NCBI GenBank assembly: GCA_012934845.2
Contig: WNNJ02002252.1
Coordinates: 1 to 64,000 of the forward strand
DNA: 64,000 nucleotides
From: Pomphorhynchus laevis
Lineage: Eukaryota > Acanthocephala > Palaeacanthocephala > Echinorhynchida > Pomphorhynchidae
Direction: 5' to 3'
In this document: positions 30,907-44,700 of the stretch, piece by piece
How positions within the stretch are numbered: the stretch's first letter is position 1
How the letters are laid out: every line of letters starts with the position of its first letter
Translations under genes and position numbers: made by a program
Notes under the pieces: model-generated
Database searches by the model: none
Seen by the model: the letters and a program-made list of their open reading frames with translations, nothing else
Told to the model about the DNA's origin: nothing

Positions 30907-32990
30907 TTAACGAGAGACGAGCAGCTTAATAAACCTTAGCCTTTGCTCTGGGGGACGTCCTCTTGAAAAGAAGACTAATCCCGAGATAGCCCAGGTACCC
31001 CAAAGGCGTACCTGTGTTTTCCCTTTCAACGACAGATGCTGAGCCCGTTTAAGGGCCCACCTAGCTTTCTTCACGATGCGTTTAAGTCTATCCAGGTCAG
31101 CTTTCGCCGGCCAGTTCACCGTAACGGTGAGCCTCAGGTATTTTACTCGACTTGTAAAGTCGAGGAATGGTCCATGGACAAATATGGAGGAGAGGGCAGA
31201 GAGTGCTAATCTCTTGATCTTTTGCTTTGTTGCATGGGTGCCATGAAAGGCGACCACCTGCGATTTGGCGGAGTTTAAGATAAGATTGGAAGGTGGAAGC
31301 TGGTCTTTTAATCTTAAAAAGAACTGGCTGATGTTAGAGACTACGTCCTTGCACCTTTGTCCAGTGAACAGGGCTGTGGTGTCATCAGCGTACACCACTA
31401 GACGTTGTTCACGTTTTAATATTTGGAATAGAATGATGGAAGCAGCAAGATATAAGATAGGAGAAAGAGGGGAGTCTTGAGGCACGCCCTAATAGGGTAG
31501 AACTGACGCGCATCAGGGTCGTCTTCATAATAAAAACGCTTGGTGTACAGCAGTATCTCCACCATATTAACAATTCTCGCAGGCAACCCGAGGGACCTGA
31601 GAGAAGAGATAACGAAGGGAATGGAGATGCGGTCAAATGCAGCAGAGAAGTCCAGGAAAACGGCCACTTCCAGACAATGGCTATGTTCCCGACAAAATTG
31701 CTCCACATCACCTACTGCTGAATGGACCGAACGGCTTTTGACTTTTGACGAACCTATGAAAACCAGGATGGATCAAATTACACCTTAACAAATGGTTTCG
31801 GATTTTACGCGCAAGCGCTTTATCGTAAATCGACACGAGGACATTTTGTATTGAGATGGGACGCAGGTCTTTAGGGCAAGAGCAGGATTTAACCTTAGGG
31901 ATAAAAACACGTTTACTAATGTTGATGCCTGCTACATCAGAAGGGGAGGCTAATAGCATTGTGACGGCCACCTCTCTTCTCTGATCGGCAGTCAGAAGCT
32001 GACATACCCTAAAGAAAGTGGAGCGACGGATTTGGAGGTACCCGGAATTGGACCCTAGGAGTCGAGAATATCATTCACCGATAAATCCCTACTCCTGTAG
32101 TCACCCCAGGGCGGGATTGGCTGAGGTGATTGAGTGGCTTCATAATTGTGATAGGCTAGTGACTCCTCCAAAATTTTATTAAGGACTATCTTATTTATCC
32201 AACCCAATGCTCTATCCTTCTAACATACAAACTTCTCCTTCTTGAATATCTTCCAAAAGGAAGACTGAGCCGGCCTTAGACGGGCAATACTCGCCTTATT
32301 CTTACTCAGCTGGAACCTATACCTAGTGCTCCAGTATTCAGTCGAGAGAATTTGTCTGGCGGAGGCAGAGAGATTAGGGATGTTTAGTAATTTGGCTAGG
32401 ACCTTGAGTTTTGTTGTAGTGGGATTGAAAATGCGACCTTTATATGTAGTCAAAAGAATCCCGGTAGCTTGCGAAAAGAGGTAGGTATTGAATTGGGTTA
32501 GACTCTTATTCCCAATTCGGGGGAAGCGTTGAATGGCCGCCTGAAAGAAGGCCACTCTGATTGGATCAAAGTGAAACCTCTTTCTCAGCAGCGTGTCCTG
32601 CTCTATCCGCCAACGAATGAGGTCATGAGAGGTGGACAGCTGTTGATGCGACTGCTCCGTACAGAGAGGTTTAAGCAACCACCTCGAGTGGAGCTGTAAA
32701 ATATCGTGGATTGAATTCGTTGATGTGCAATGCAAGGAGGGGGACGGTGGTTTATGAATGAAGTAATCGTTCCTAGCTCTGCGTATCGATGCGTTGATCC
32801 AACGATCAGTTCTGTCGTTGAAATCTCCTAATATTATGTCATAGCCGCCGTCAATAATCCCATCCAAGTGTTCACCGTTCTTGTGAATCTCCCCTGGACG
32901 AATGTAGACATTGGCTAGACTGAGACGTTTACCGTTCTTAACGAGTGAAACTACCAAACAAGACAGGGCTGGACAAGATTAATTCAACAG
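30907..32990 (-). pseudogene. A4 ORF2: endonuclease remnant + reverse transcriptase
   Basis: A 245-codon block (32957-32220) carries NVYIRPGEIHKNGEH, IILGDFNDRTDRW (intact GDFN) and a linker ending SFWKIFKKEKFVC. Then KDLRPISIQNVLVSIYDKA (about 31870), AVFLDFSAAFDRISIPFV (motif A, 31670), a broken motif B, SPLSPILYLAAS, and LVVYADDTTALFTG (intact YADD, about 31390), followed by NSAKSQVVAFHG and a thumb with ADLDRLKRIVKKARWALKRA. Frame changes occur near 32.2, 31.7 and 31.49 kb, and the N-terminus is deleted. It is the best source of the RT sequence of this family here. Confidence 0.85.
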
Positions 32991-33299
32991 GAGGGATGAT
33001 CTTAAGGAGCTTTTCATTAGGGTTAAAATACCTTGAGATGAAGAGGAGTGAGGGGGGGTATGTAAGGAGTAAAGTGGGTGTAGATGTGCTTAGGGATAAA
33101 TCGAGTAATATCCTGGGGGAGACGGATAGAGTGCGTCTCCTGAAGGGCTATAACATATCCTGAAGGTGCGAGAAGGTTGCCCCCTTGCCACTAGCTCCAT
33201 CACATGCCAGACCCCCAAGGCAATATCTTCATTTCCCTTAGAGGCACTTAAGTCTTTTAGAATCTTTCCTACCTTAAGTGGGGGAACCATTCTGGCAGA

Positions 33300-34349
33300 A
33301 CCCCCTCTTCTTAGTTCGGGGAGTTGACACTAGGTCGACTGGAACTTAAGTGACAGTAGGAGTGACCAGAGGGATAAAAAAGGCCTTCAGCTCAGCGATG
33401 ATTGTGCGTTTTTGATTCGCCATAAGTGTAAGGATGTCGTATTTCGACATTACGACTGGAGCAGCAGCTTCTACATAGGAGTGAGACGGGGGTTTCATAA
33501 ATCGTTGACGATATTTCTTGAACGAGGCGCACTTGCGCGACCATGCAGGATGATCCCCACGGCAGTTTATACACGATGGGGGTGCCAGACATTTTTCATT
33601 GCAGACCATGTGGGTACACTCAGTCGTTCCACATACCCCACATGTTTGGGCCTTACTGCATGTAGATCCCCACTGTCCCCAGCAGTTGCATCTTTGACAG
33701 TGAGGGAACGTCCATCTGTCTTCCTCAATTATTGTAAATTTTAAGTTAAAACCCATAAAGGGGTTGTCTGAGGTACGGGATAATAGTAATCCACTATCTA
33801 GGTCGGCATTCACAAATCCAACTAGGAGGGGCTCGCCCCCTTCCCCAGTGCCTGCCTAACTGAGTGCAATTTGAAGCGACTCTTGAGCTTATTCGAGTCA
33901 TCGTCGTCTAAGTACAATGGAAAGTTCGAAATCTTAAGGCTACATTGGAGCGGCTTGATAGTGATCGATCCGTGATCAACATAATGCTCCTCGAAATAAG
34001 CCTTATATTCATTTAATATTGAGGCGTTAGTAAAAGAAATATTCACTGAGTTGGGATAAACCTTAACAGAGTTAAATATAACTCTTTTGTCGTGAAGACT
34101 AATAAAATCACGAAGAAACGTTTGGAACAAGTTATGTTTTTCTATAGGTTTTGACGCCTGTATTATGCACAAGTGTGCTAGCTTTGGAATAGGGGGTAAT
34201 ATCCCCTTATCCGAGTCCAGAAAACAAAAATCACCACTTACTTGTGAGTTCGTCCTACCTTTGGAAGAGAATTGATGACCAGGAACATTAGCTTCTTCCT
34301 TGTTTGCTTGAAAATCGTTGCGAAATAACGAGGTTTGAAGCTCCGACAT
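33300..34349 (-). pseudogene. A4 ORF1: gag-like protein with three zinc knuckles
   Basis: Starts MSELQTSLFRNDFQ at 34349; GILPPIPKLAHLCIIQ, FLRDFISLHDKRVIFNSVK and LQCSLKISNFPLYLDD define the RNA-binding half. The frame changes near 33820 and continues NADLDSGLLLSRTSDNPF, then CQRCNCWGQWGSTC, CGVCGTTECTHMVC and CINCRGDHPAWSRKC. The C-terminal half to 33300 is degraded. It is the cleanest ORF1 of the family, with one evident break. Confidence 0.82.
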
Positions 34350-34540
34350 GCTTTTTACACTGTTTTGGTCAACGACAACGCTGTTCTATCTACTATAAAT
34401 TAAGAATGTTAAATAAGGATTGCATTCCCATTTTTTTGTCGTTATATTCAATCATTACTTGAAGAAAAGTGTAATTGCAATTGAACTACATGAATTTTAA
34501 TTGCTGCAAAACATGATTTGCGGTACATTAAAAGATCTAG

Positions 34541-34747
34541 CAAAAATCTCGAATATTTGAAAATATTAAGGAAAATAAGTTAAGCCGATTGATTTACACA
34601 CGTAAGCTGGGTATTGCTGATGTGAATGCAATTAAAGAGGACTTCGTTTATGAAATTCAATGTAAGCACAACATAGTTTATCCTGTAATAGAAAAATATG
34701 AACTTCCACAAATAAAAAACTTTAAATCATTTAGAAATAACAATTAA
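34541..34747 (+). CDS. Unassigned open stretch, possible exon or relic
   Basis: A 68-codon stretch without an ATG, between two stops: QKSRIFENIKENKLSRLIYT, then RKLGIADVNAIKEDFVYEI, then QCKHNIVYPVIEKYELPQ and IKNFKSFRNNN. Its even residue composition stands out from AT-rich noise. After the stop a second stretch (about 34820-35000) reads YYKDLANLYLKYFGSNLNQ and LQRFTSLSRSRIMKNIEV. I do not recognise either. They could be exons of a host gene, or part of a retroelement ORF. No splice sites were fixed. Confidence 0.35.
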   Translation, partial: QKSRIFENIKENKLSRLIYTRKLGIADVNAIKEDFVYEIQCKHNIVYPVIEKYELPQIKNFKSFRNNN

Positions 34748-37285
34748 TAAGCTATTGAAGGTCTAAGAACATTGCAATATTCTTCTTACATATTTTATTA
34801 TACTGCAATCTTCTGAGCGCACAACTCAGCGCACAAATTTATTATAAAGATTTAGCAAATCTTTATTTGAAATATTTTGGTAGTAATTTAAATCAATCCG
34901 GTACGGTATCACTCCAACGATTTACGTCACTGTCAAGATCAAGAATAATGAAGAATATAGAAGTTTTAGCAATTAATAGAAATTTTAAAATTCTATTCAT
35001 ATAGATCATGTAATTCGAAATTTCAAAACGTTTGCGTTTGCATTGTTTGCTATTATAAATTATCATAAGGATTAAACAGTGTCCTCGTATCCATTCAATA
35101 AATAGTTTGTCTTTATATATCGTATGTTAAATATCGCGAATTCATAATCTATTCAAATTTATTAAATGATAGACGTTTTAATTTAATATCAACAGTCTTT
35201 ACTCACATTAACCTTCTTTATTCTATATACAGTAAACATATTTTTAGCATTTTTATAATGCAAAAGCTCTTTTATAATGTTTGCAAAGGCTAAGAAAATT
35301 AATATTTAGTAATAATAAAAAATATAATTCAATTAAGTTAATGTTAAGCTCATCAATTAGTAATCAGATATTCCTTAACCGTTTCAGATTTGCGATAATT
35401 TAATATTATCGGATGACATGAATTAACTTTATCCATTTTAAGTAAGAAATGCATATTGACAAACCTCAGATGTAGTTTTCTAACAGATAAATATTGCGTG
35501 ACATTTATATATTATTACATGTTTTATAACACCACAGATTTTACAATACAGATGCCCGTAACATCTGTATATTACACTATATAGGTGTAATGCTTTTATA
35601 ATGCTGGAATTTGATAAATGATTCAGCTACAATTTTCACAAATTGAAAATAAAAATAACTTTGATTACATTGAAAATTTGCATAAACTACAATTTTTGAA
35701 GAATTTAGCTGTGCTCTAACTTATTTGTTAATTGTTTTAATTTGCTTAAATTACACAATTCAATCAAAACTGTTTTGAAAGTTGTCAGCAATTTTAGTAC
35801 GTTTTTGATAATTATCAAATAATATTACTTGATATCAAGTAATATCAAGTAATATGTAGTTAAATAATGTTATACACTCATAATAAACTTGTGTAGCTAA
35901 CTTTGTATTTTACAACAAACCAGGTCAGATTTAAACAACCGAAATACGAGCAGTTATCTTAATTAAGCGGTAAATCAGTCAACATTTGATAGCACATTTC
36001 AAATATAAGACATTTATATTTACGAATATTTTGGTTTTGAACCAATTAACCGACACTCAATCTACAAAGTGATTGTTCTTAATTATTATATCGCGAAATG
36101 TGACCAAATTCTTTCTCAGTTATTTATTTTTAATTCTTTCGTGAATAAATGAATAATGCATACATCACTATTTACTAATATGAGAGTAATACATAGATGT
36201 CGTGCTGCATACATTCAAATCAGTTGAGCTGCATGAATAAATGAATAATGCACATAGATGTCTTGCTGCATACATTCAAATCGGTTGAGCTGCATTATTT
36301 ACATTTTAAGAAAGATCAAGGAAAATTATAACATTTGCTATTTTCTTTAGACAACAAAATATGAAATGACGTCATTACGTACCGACGACACCGTTTGTTT
36401 GCGCTGGTTTTATATCTCGTTAGCTGTTAGAAAGATTGGGTTTATAGTGTGCGAATAAACTAGATTAGTAGAGTAAGTCGTCTCATTTACACAGCGTAGG
36501 TCGTAAGGTGAATAATAAAGGACAAGATCTTTATTCTAATCATAACATTTAGTAAATCAGATGTTATTATAAAACATTTAAATACAGGATTAGGAAACCA
36601 TTGATTACTCATTAACAGCAAATAAATAAATTTATTTGATTAAATATATAGATGTTCATTTTATTAAAACGATTAGGAAATAATTGAGTTACCAATTAAT
36701 AATTAAATAAATATATAATCGTTTATTTAATTAAATAAACGATTAGGAAATTACCTCGTTACTGATTAACAATAACAAGCCGTTTTTGTTCTGATTAATT
36801 GGTTTTGGCTATGATTAAATCTACAAATCTTTAAAAATAGTAAAGAGTTTACAGAAAATCGTGATTTATAACCTTATGTAGGTCCTTTATTTCGATATTC
36901 ATTGATTCCACGTTTCGCTCTTTTATAAATTTATTTTATAAAGATGTTCATAATGATGTTGTTCTGCTACCCATCAAAAAATGTCCATTCATTATGCTCC
37001 TGATCTATCATGTAAAAATGTTGATGAATTTGTTGACGTGTCATTGCTTTTGTTGATAAATTGCTACTTAAAATCACAAGGACCATTTCTTGATACCAAG
37101 TGATTTGCTTGAAACGAAGGCATGCGTTTTCATAAAAATAAGATTGATTGACATGTATTTTTTGTTATTTCTGAAGGTGAAATAAGATAATGTGTCTAAT
37201 TTTAATATAAATTTATAAATTTGATGAGTAATTTAATTTTTATTTATATTTTAATATTAATTTTAATAGTATTTTAATATAACGG
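34748..37285. other. Intergenic AT-rich stretch
   Basis: Apart from the unassigned open stretch near its left end and a short tandem duplication (36191-36295), I see no coding region, RNA gene or element end. 36390-36560 is somewhat GC-richer, with an AATAAA-containing region, but offers no support for a named feature. Confidence 0.4.
36191..36295 (+). repeat. 61-bp tandem duplication
   Basis: ACATAGATGTCGTGCTGCAT starts at 36191 and its near copy (one C/T difference in the first 20 bases) at 36252; both continue through ATTCAAATCRGTTGAGCTGC. Two copies, the second partial. Confidence 0.85.
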
Positions 37286-37289
37286 AATA

Positions 37290-37775
37290 TCAATATATAG
37301 ACATAATTGAATTAATAGAATCCTTAAATATTTTGATAAATCAAAATTATTTAAAAGTAGGGACATCTATATTTAGACAAATAAAGGTGTTCCAATGGGA
37401 GGTAATAGTAGCTCAATTATAGCTCACTTATTTTTAAGCTTTATAGAATATGAATTTGTTCATAACTGTGTAAAAAATGATTTTAAAACTATCTACACAT
37501 ATGAAAGATGTTTGGACACATCGAAAAATAAATCTAAATTATTTAAAAATATGAAATATTTGTTTCGATACATCGATGATATATGCGTATTTTACTCTAA
37601 TAATTTTTATCCAATAAGTGACCAACTTTATCCAGGTAGCCTTATTCTTAATAAAACCAATATTGATGATAAAGATTGTTCATATCTAGATATGAACATT
37701 ACATTAACATCAATTAAACAACATATTATTTTATATCATAAAGTTGAAATTTACAAGAAAAATATTTTTGCATGA
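37290..37775 (+). mobile_element. Penelope-like element fragment: reverse transcriptase
   Basis: Reads IESLNILINQNYLKVG then, after a one-base frame change near 37388, VPMGGNSSSIIAHLFLSF (palm motif B), LFRYIDDICVFYSN (motif C, YIDD) and a later segment YPGSLILNKTN..CSYLDMNI. The order GxPMGGN..LADLF-like, RYIDD, L.LNKTN, SYLD is characteristic of Penelope-like RT. It ends in a stop at 37775 with no linked GIY-YIG domain. A second decayed copy of the same region is at 58068-58360. Confidence 0.82.
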
Positions 37776-37840
37776 AAATTCATGCATACCATATGATGCC
37801 ATATGAATGATTCATGATATTTCAAAATCTATATATTTGT

Positions 37841-38055
37841 TTGCTTCATAAACATTAATAAACATGAATCAGTAATTATAATATAATAATATATAATATT
37901 ATAATATATATATATTATAATATTATATATTATAACATATATGTATATATTATATATTGTTTATGAAGCATATATTATATATGCTTCATAAACATTAATA
38001 AACATGAATCAGTAATTATAATATAATAATATATAATATTATAATATTATAATAT
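37841..38055 (+). repeat. Direct duplication of about 70 bp, spaced by about 140 bp
   Basis: GCTTCATAAACATTAATAAA through CATGAATCAGTAATTATAAT and an AT run occurs at 37845 and again at 37982. It lies just downstream of the Penelope-like RT fragment and may reflect a repeated element terminus or simple local duplication. Confidence 0.7.
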
Positions 38056-38705
38056 ATGTATTATAAATTAATTTATTTTTATAATTTAAATATCTGTATC
38101 GCTAATAATAAAATGTTTGATATGCACAGAATATTATAACGTTTAATATTAGCAGCCGATGTCATTAATAAAAAGAGCATAATATTCGTAATATTCGTAA
38201 ATAAGTCCCTCAAGTGATAACACTTTTCCAACAAGCAAAAGTGTTATGTCTTGGCACTTTAAACAAGCAAAATGATAATCGTGCATTCACAAAGAAATTT
38301 TTGCAATCGTTTGAAATGAAAACATTAAATTTATTAAGTATTGACTTTTTTAAATGTAATTTTACCGTGTTTTGCCCCAAATAAAGTTATTTTTTATTTT
38401 ATAAGATAAAGTATTCATATTTTGAAGATAAAAAATTTAAAAGAATTATAACAACAATAATTTTATGAATCATTTACAAATAGTAATTTTTATCTGACTT
38501 AATTTTATTACAAAGTTTATTAACTTTAAAAAGTTTATTAACTTTATTACAAGCGAAAATTATTAAAAAAATAACTTTTAAACTTTTAACTTTAATTTTT
38601 TAATGTTTTTAAAGTTTATGTTGATTTGGTTAAATAACTTCACTAAATTCAATTAGCTTTTATTTCTAACTAATGTTTAGATAACTTCATATTTTACTCT
38701 CAAAA

Positions 38706-41700
38706 ATGACAGGTGACACATCTCGACCAAAGATAATTGTTACAGGCGGATTGGGGTATGTTGGATCTCATTGTGCTCTTCAGCTTGTTAAACAAGGATA
38801 CAGTGTGATAATTATTGACAATTTGCAGAATTCATGCGCACGTAAGATTTTAAAGAATTGTTCGCTTAATACACATATACGCTTTGATAAGTGATTGATT
38901 GTTCGTTCGCTTAATACATATACGCTTTGAGTGATTGATTGATCGAACAATCAATCTCAAGTGATTGATTGTTCGCCGGTTGTATTTATCTGTATTGCAG
39001 ATATTAGATGTATTTGTGCCGGCAGTTTAATCCTAATTTAAACGGAAAGTAATTTGATTTTTTACAAATTGATCTTATTTGTTTCAAATGTGCAATAAAA
39101 GTTTTGAACGTTGATTGCAATTATTGAAATGAAATAACTACTCATATCACAGGATACCCTATCTGTTTCAATTTGGCTTTTATAAATGGTTTATTTAACT
39201 AATCAATTGATCTTAAAGATTCATAGTTCTGCTAACTATTTCAATTTGGCTTTTTAAATTGGTTAATTTCAACTTATCAACTGATCTTAATGATTTGATC
39301 ATAAAGACTCATTGTAAAAACGTGTCACCTTTTCGTGATGCTGTGATTTTGTTATTGTAATTATATATTTAGAAATATTGGAAAAGCATGTTTGCATCCT
39401 TTCAGATTACATCGAATGTTACAATAAGCACAGAAAAGAAAACATTTTCAAACATTTCTGACATTAGATTATCATGCATATAAAATTTAGTATTTAAATT
39501 ATTTATTAATAGCTATTTATTAATTATACAACTATAATCATTTTATATTATTTCTTGATGATTATTGATGTGATAAAAAAAATTGGACTTTTGTTTTTCT
39601 TTAGAAGTTTATAATCGTCTTATCACAATGTTAAAGTTACCTCCAAAAAATGATATGCTGAATGTATTTGAAATTGACATGCTTGATTTGCAAGCTCTCA
39701 AAGTCGTATTTGATGACTCTGTACCCGTAACAGCAGTTATTCATCTCGCCGGCTTGAAATCTGTAGGAGAATCGGTTCTTGATCCAGTGAAATATTATAA
39801 GAATAATTTGGTATCGACTATAAATCTTTTAGAGGTAGTGTTACGTGCGTGCTTTAAAATTATTTCACTTATTTTAATTAGTTGAGACTGTGGAATTATT
39901 ATTATTTTTATTGAAAGTCAAATTTTCGAGAGCTAACTGCTATCATCCTCAGGACAAAATTATGAAAATGTACAACATTACGGTTTAATTAACCGTAATT
40001 AAAATAAGGAATTTATTGTAGATGTTTGTTTTTAGAATATTATTAGAATTATATATTATTTAATTTATTTAATTTATCAAATTATTAATTATTTAATTAA
40101 TATTTATTAAATATTAATATTAATATTGATAAGATTTATTAATATTTAATATTAATTTAATATTAATAAATTAGAATTTATCAGTGAATTTAACAGTGAA
40201 TCTTAAATAATGCAAATAAGTAAATTATAATTAATAATTTAATATTAATTAAATTAATTTATTTATTTATTTGATTTATCAAATTATTAATTGTTTAATT
40301 AATATTTATTAAATATTAATATTAATATTGATAATATTTATTAATATTTAATATTAATTTAATATTAATAAATTAGAATTTATCAGTGAATTTAACAGTG
40401 AATCTTAAATAATGCAAATAAGTAAATTATAATTAATAATTTAATATTAATTAAATTAATTTATTTATTTATTTAATTGATTAAATTATTAGTTATTTAA
40501 TTAATATTTATTAAATATTAATATTAATATTGATAAGATTTATTAATATTTAATATTAATTTAATATTAATAAATTAGAATTTATCAGTGAATTTAACAG
40601 TGAATCTTAAATAATGCAAATAAGTAAATTATAATTAATAATTTAATATTAATTAAATTAATTTATTTATTTATTTGATTTATCAAATTATTAATTGTTT
40701 AATTAATATTTATTAAATATTAATATTAATATTGATAATATTTATTAATATTTAATATTAATTTAATATTAATAAATTAGAATTTATCAGTGAATTTAAT
40801 AGTGAATCTTAAATAATGCAAATAAGTAAATTATAATTAATAATTTAATATTAATTAAATTAATTTATTTATTTATTTAATTGATTAAATTATTTGTTAT
40901 TTAATTAATATTTATTAAATATAATATTAATATTGATAAGATTTATTAATATTTAATATTAATTTAATATTAATAAATTAGAATTTATCAGTGAATTTAA
41001 CAGTGAATCTTAAATAATGCAAATAAGTAAATTATAATTAATAATTTAATATTAATTAAATTAATTTATTTATTTATTTAATTGATTAAATTATTAATTA
41101 TTTAATTAATATTTATTAAATATTAATATTAATATTGATAATATTTATTAATATTTAATATTAATTTAATATTAATAAATTAGAATTTATCAGTGAATTT
41201 AACAGTGAATCTTAAATAATGCAAATAAGTAAATTATAATTAATAATTTAAGATTAATTAAATTAATTTATTAATTAATTTATTTAATTGATTAAGTTAT
41301 TAATTATTTAATTAATATTTATTAAATATTAATATTAATATTGATAAGATTTATTAATATTTAATATTAATTTAATATTAATAAATTAGAATTTATCAGT
41401 GAATTTAACAGTGAATCTTAAATAATGCAAATAAGTAAATTATAATTAATAATTTAAGATTAATTAAATTAATTTATTAATTAATTTAATTGATTAATAT
41501 ATTAGTTATTTAATTAATATTAATTAAATATTAATATTAATATTGATAATATTTATTAATATTTAATATTAATTTAATATTAATAAATTAGAATTTATCA
41601 GTGAATTTAACAGTGAATCTTAAATAATGCAAATAAGTAAATTATAATTAATAATTTAAGATTAATTAAATTAATTTATTAATTAATTTATTTAATTGAT

Positions 41701-44700
41701 TAAATTATTAATTATTTAATTAATATTTATTAAATATTAATATTAATATTGATAATATTTATTAATATTTAATATTAATTTAATATTAATAAATTAGAAT
41801 TTATCAGTGAATTTAACAGTGAATCTTAAATAATGCAAATAAGTAAATTATAATTAATAATTTAAGATTAATTAAATTAATTTATTAATTAATTTAATTG
41901 ATTAAATTATTAGTTATTTAATTAATATTATGAATTAATTGTTTACTTAAATTATATTTAATTAATTATGACAGTGAAATTATTATTATTATTGAAAGTC
42001 AAATGTTCGATAGCATACTGCTATCATCTTAAGGATAAAATTATAAAAATGTACAACACAATCAAAATATATAGTTATTTCACGACGTAGCAAATCAAGG
42101 TGTCCAAAATCTTCTACCTGAACATGTTTACCACAGCCCAGTAGATCAAACAACTATTAAATATGATGTACTTCTATTAAAATAAAGAGTACATTTTGAT
42201 AAATATTAACTAAATATTGATTAATTTGATAATATATTTAGTTGAATCAGGTAATTATTTCATAATGCATAATCAATAAGTGATTATGATTTAAGTGAAT
42301 AATAAACAATGCAATTGCAAAGCATCATCTATTAAATAGAGTAATATCAATGTGTTAACAATGTTAATGAGTCACCAATGAACATGAATGTACCATTGCG
42401 ATTTGTAATGCAATTTATAAAAATAAAGTTCAACAGATAAATATATAAATAAAATATTAAAATTGCTTTGTTAACACCAAAAATGATTAATTCGATAGTT
42501 TAATAAATTGTTAAATTTGTTAAATTAATTCGATAGATTGTTATAAATTTTAGAATATTTTCTACTTAATTTAATACATAATTCAAACATTTACTTTTAG
42601 TAAATTGAAATAAATTATTCTTTCTTATTTTAAACGTAAAAAGTGTTTTTATAATGAATTTTAGGTGAAAAAACTTTTGAACACCAAAAGTTTTAGTCGT
42701 AGTTTTTGTATTTTAATATTTTGTTTTTAATTTCTCAGTATTTGCATTTTCCGAAAATGAAAATGTTAAAGGATTAATTGTATTAAATGTGTTTAAGTGT
42801 TTTGATATAAAAATATAAAAATTTATTAAATGCTAAAATTCCATAAATTACTTAAAATTCCTTAGGACTCAAAATCATCAGATAATTTTAAGAATTTTTG
42901 AATTTTCTTTTAAATGTTTGAACATTTTCAATAATAATTAATGTTTTGTTTTTTTAAAGTGTTTTCATCTTTTATTTTACATCTTAAATTTTACACAATA
43001 TTATACAAAATATTACAAAATATATACAAAATATAACAATTTGTTATAAATTTTACACAATATATTAATATTACAAAATATTTTCATTTGACCACAAATT
43101 CAGCAAAAAGTATTTTAATAAAATTACATTTAATCTTATTATCAGTTGATAATAATTGTCATAAAAAATATTAAAATCATAATTGTCATAATTGAAAAAA
43201 AATCTAATTAGTAGAAACAAACGGCTCGGTGAATAAATTATTTTAAAATAACATTCAATATTCTGAGTTCCTTGTATTTATCAAGTGCATGGACGAATTT
43301 AAAGTGGACAAGCTCATTTTTTCGAGTTCTGCCACTGTTTACGGACTCCCGGAACACTTGCCAATCACTGAAAGTCATCGAATCGGACAGAATCTCACAA
43401 ATACTTACGGTCAAACAAAATTCATGATTGAACAAATGCTCCAAGATCTAGTCAAATCTCAACAGATAAGGATCTCTCAGCTTAATCAAATTGTCAAAAA
43501 TGACATGACACCGATATCTGTTACAATTTTAAGATACTTTAATCCAGTTGGATCCGATACGTCTGGATTAATTGGAGAATGTCCAATCGGTACGCCAGCA
43601 AATCTTATGCCATATGTATGCCAAGTGGCGGCAGGACAACGCCCGGTTGTTAATGTATATGGAAATAATTATGATACTCCAGACGGCACAGGTATGTTAG
43701 ATAAATAATTTTAAATCTAAGAAGAGTTCTTTGATTAGGGATACGTGACTATGTACACGTAACGGATTTGGCACTAGGTCATGTCGCAGCTCTAAAATAT
43801 ATGAGTCCAAGCCCATGTATCGAAGTAAGTAAAATTTACTTGGATTCAACAGCGTCATCGTGTGTTTAAGGTATACAATCTTGGAACTGGTAAGGGTTAT
43901 TCAGTACTTGAAATGATTACAGCAATGGAGAAAGCATCTGGAAGAAAAGTACGTACTCAAAACTACTTGTGATATTTTATTAAAAACTCCTAATTATTTA
44001 AGATTTTACATTTTAATAATTCGAATCATGTGTTATTTAAGATAATTAAATTTTCATAAATCAACTTGATCTTAATTTATTCATTTACTTCGAATAAAAT
44101 AACTTTGAGGGTTAAAATATAGTTTTGGAGAATGTCTCTTCAAATGTTGTTTCTTCTTGAAGCAAAATTCTAAGATATGATTGCTATATCTTTATCTGTA
44201 AGATTTAATTTAGTTTTTCTTTGAAATTTCTGAAGTTACGATTGTTCGTTTTTATCTGTATGATTCTGATCTCGGCTTTACGTATAATTACGCAATCGTA
44301 TTTATGCTCTTATGTAGAAACGAAACTATCCCCATCATATTAAGGGTCAAGCTTTGTGAGGAGCCTCTTCAGATTTTGTTTCTCTTCGAAACTATCATTT
44401 CCATTATAGATATCATAATATATTATAATATATATCATAATTTATTATATTATTATATATTATAATATATTATATTTTAATATTAAATCATAATATAACA
44501 TAATATTATACAAAATAACATTATATAACATTTTATATAATATATTATATTATTAATAATAATTAATAATAAATTTTAGTCATAATATTTATTTAATAAA
44601 TAGTCATATTTTATGGTCATATTTAATAAATAGTTTATTTAATAAATTTTAGTCATAATAAATTTTAGTCATAATTATTATTTAATAAATAGTTATAATA

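Larger units (their letters stand above)
30740..34370 (-). mobile_element. LINE family A, copy A4
   Basis: Minus-strand element with the 3' end near 30740, ORF2 at 30907-32990 and ORF1 at 33300-34349. It keeps the longest open blocks of the family. Compared with A1 about 110 bp are missing around 33153 (join between ctataacatat and cctgaaggtgcgagaaggtt), which removes the start and first endonuclease residues of ORF2. A4 differs more from A2 than A2 does from A3, so it is a separate insertion. Confidence 0.87.

Noticed and set aside
36390-36560. Stretch with AATAAA resembling a solo LTR end
   Set aside because: No matching second copy, no clear TG..CA ends and no flanking target duplication could be shown.
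40060-41935. Regular repeat spacing suggesting a CRISPR-like array
   Set aside because: Units are 202 bp with no unique spacers, in a eukaryotic intron; it is a satellite.
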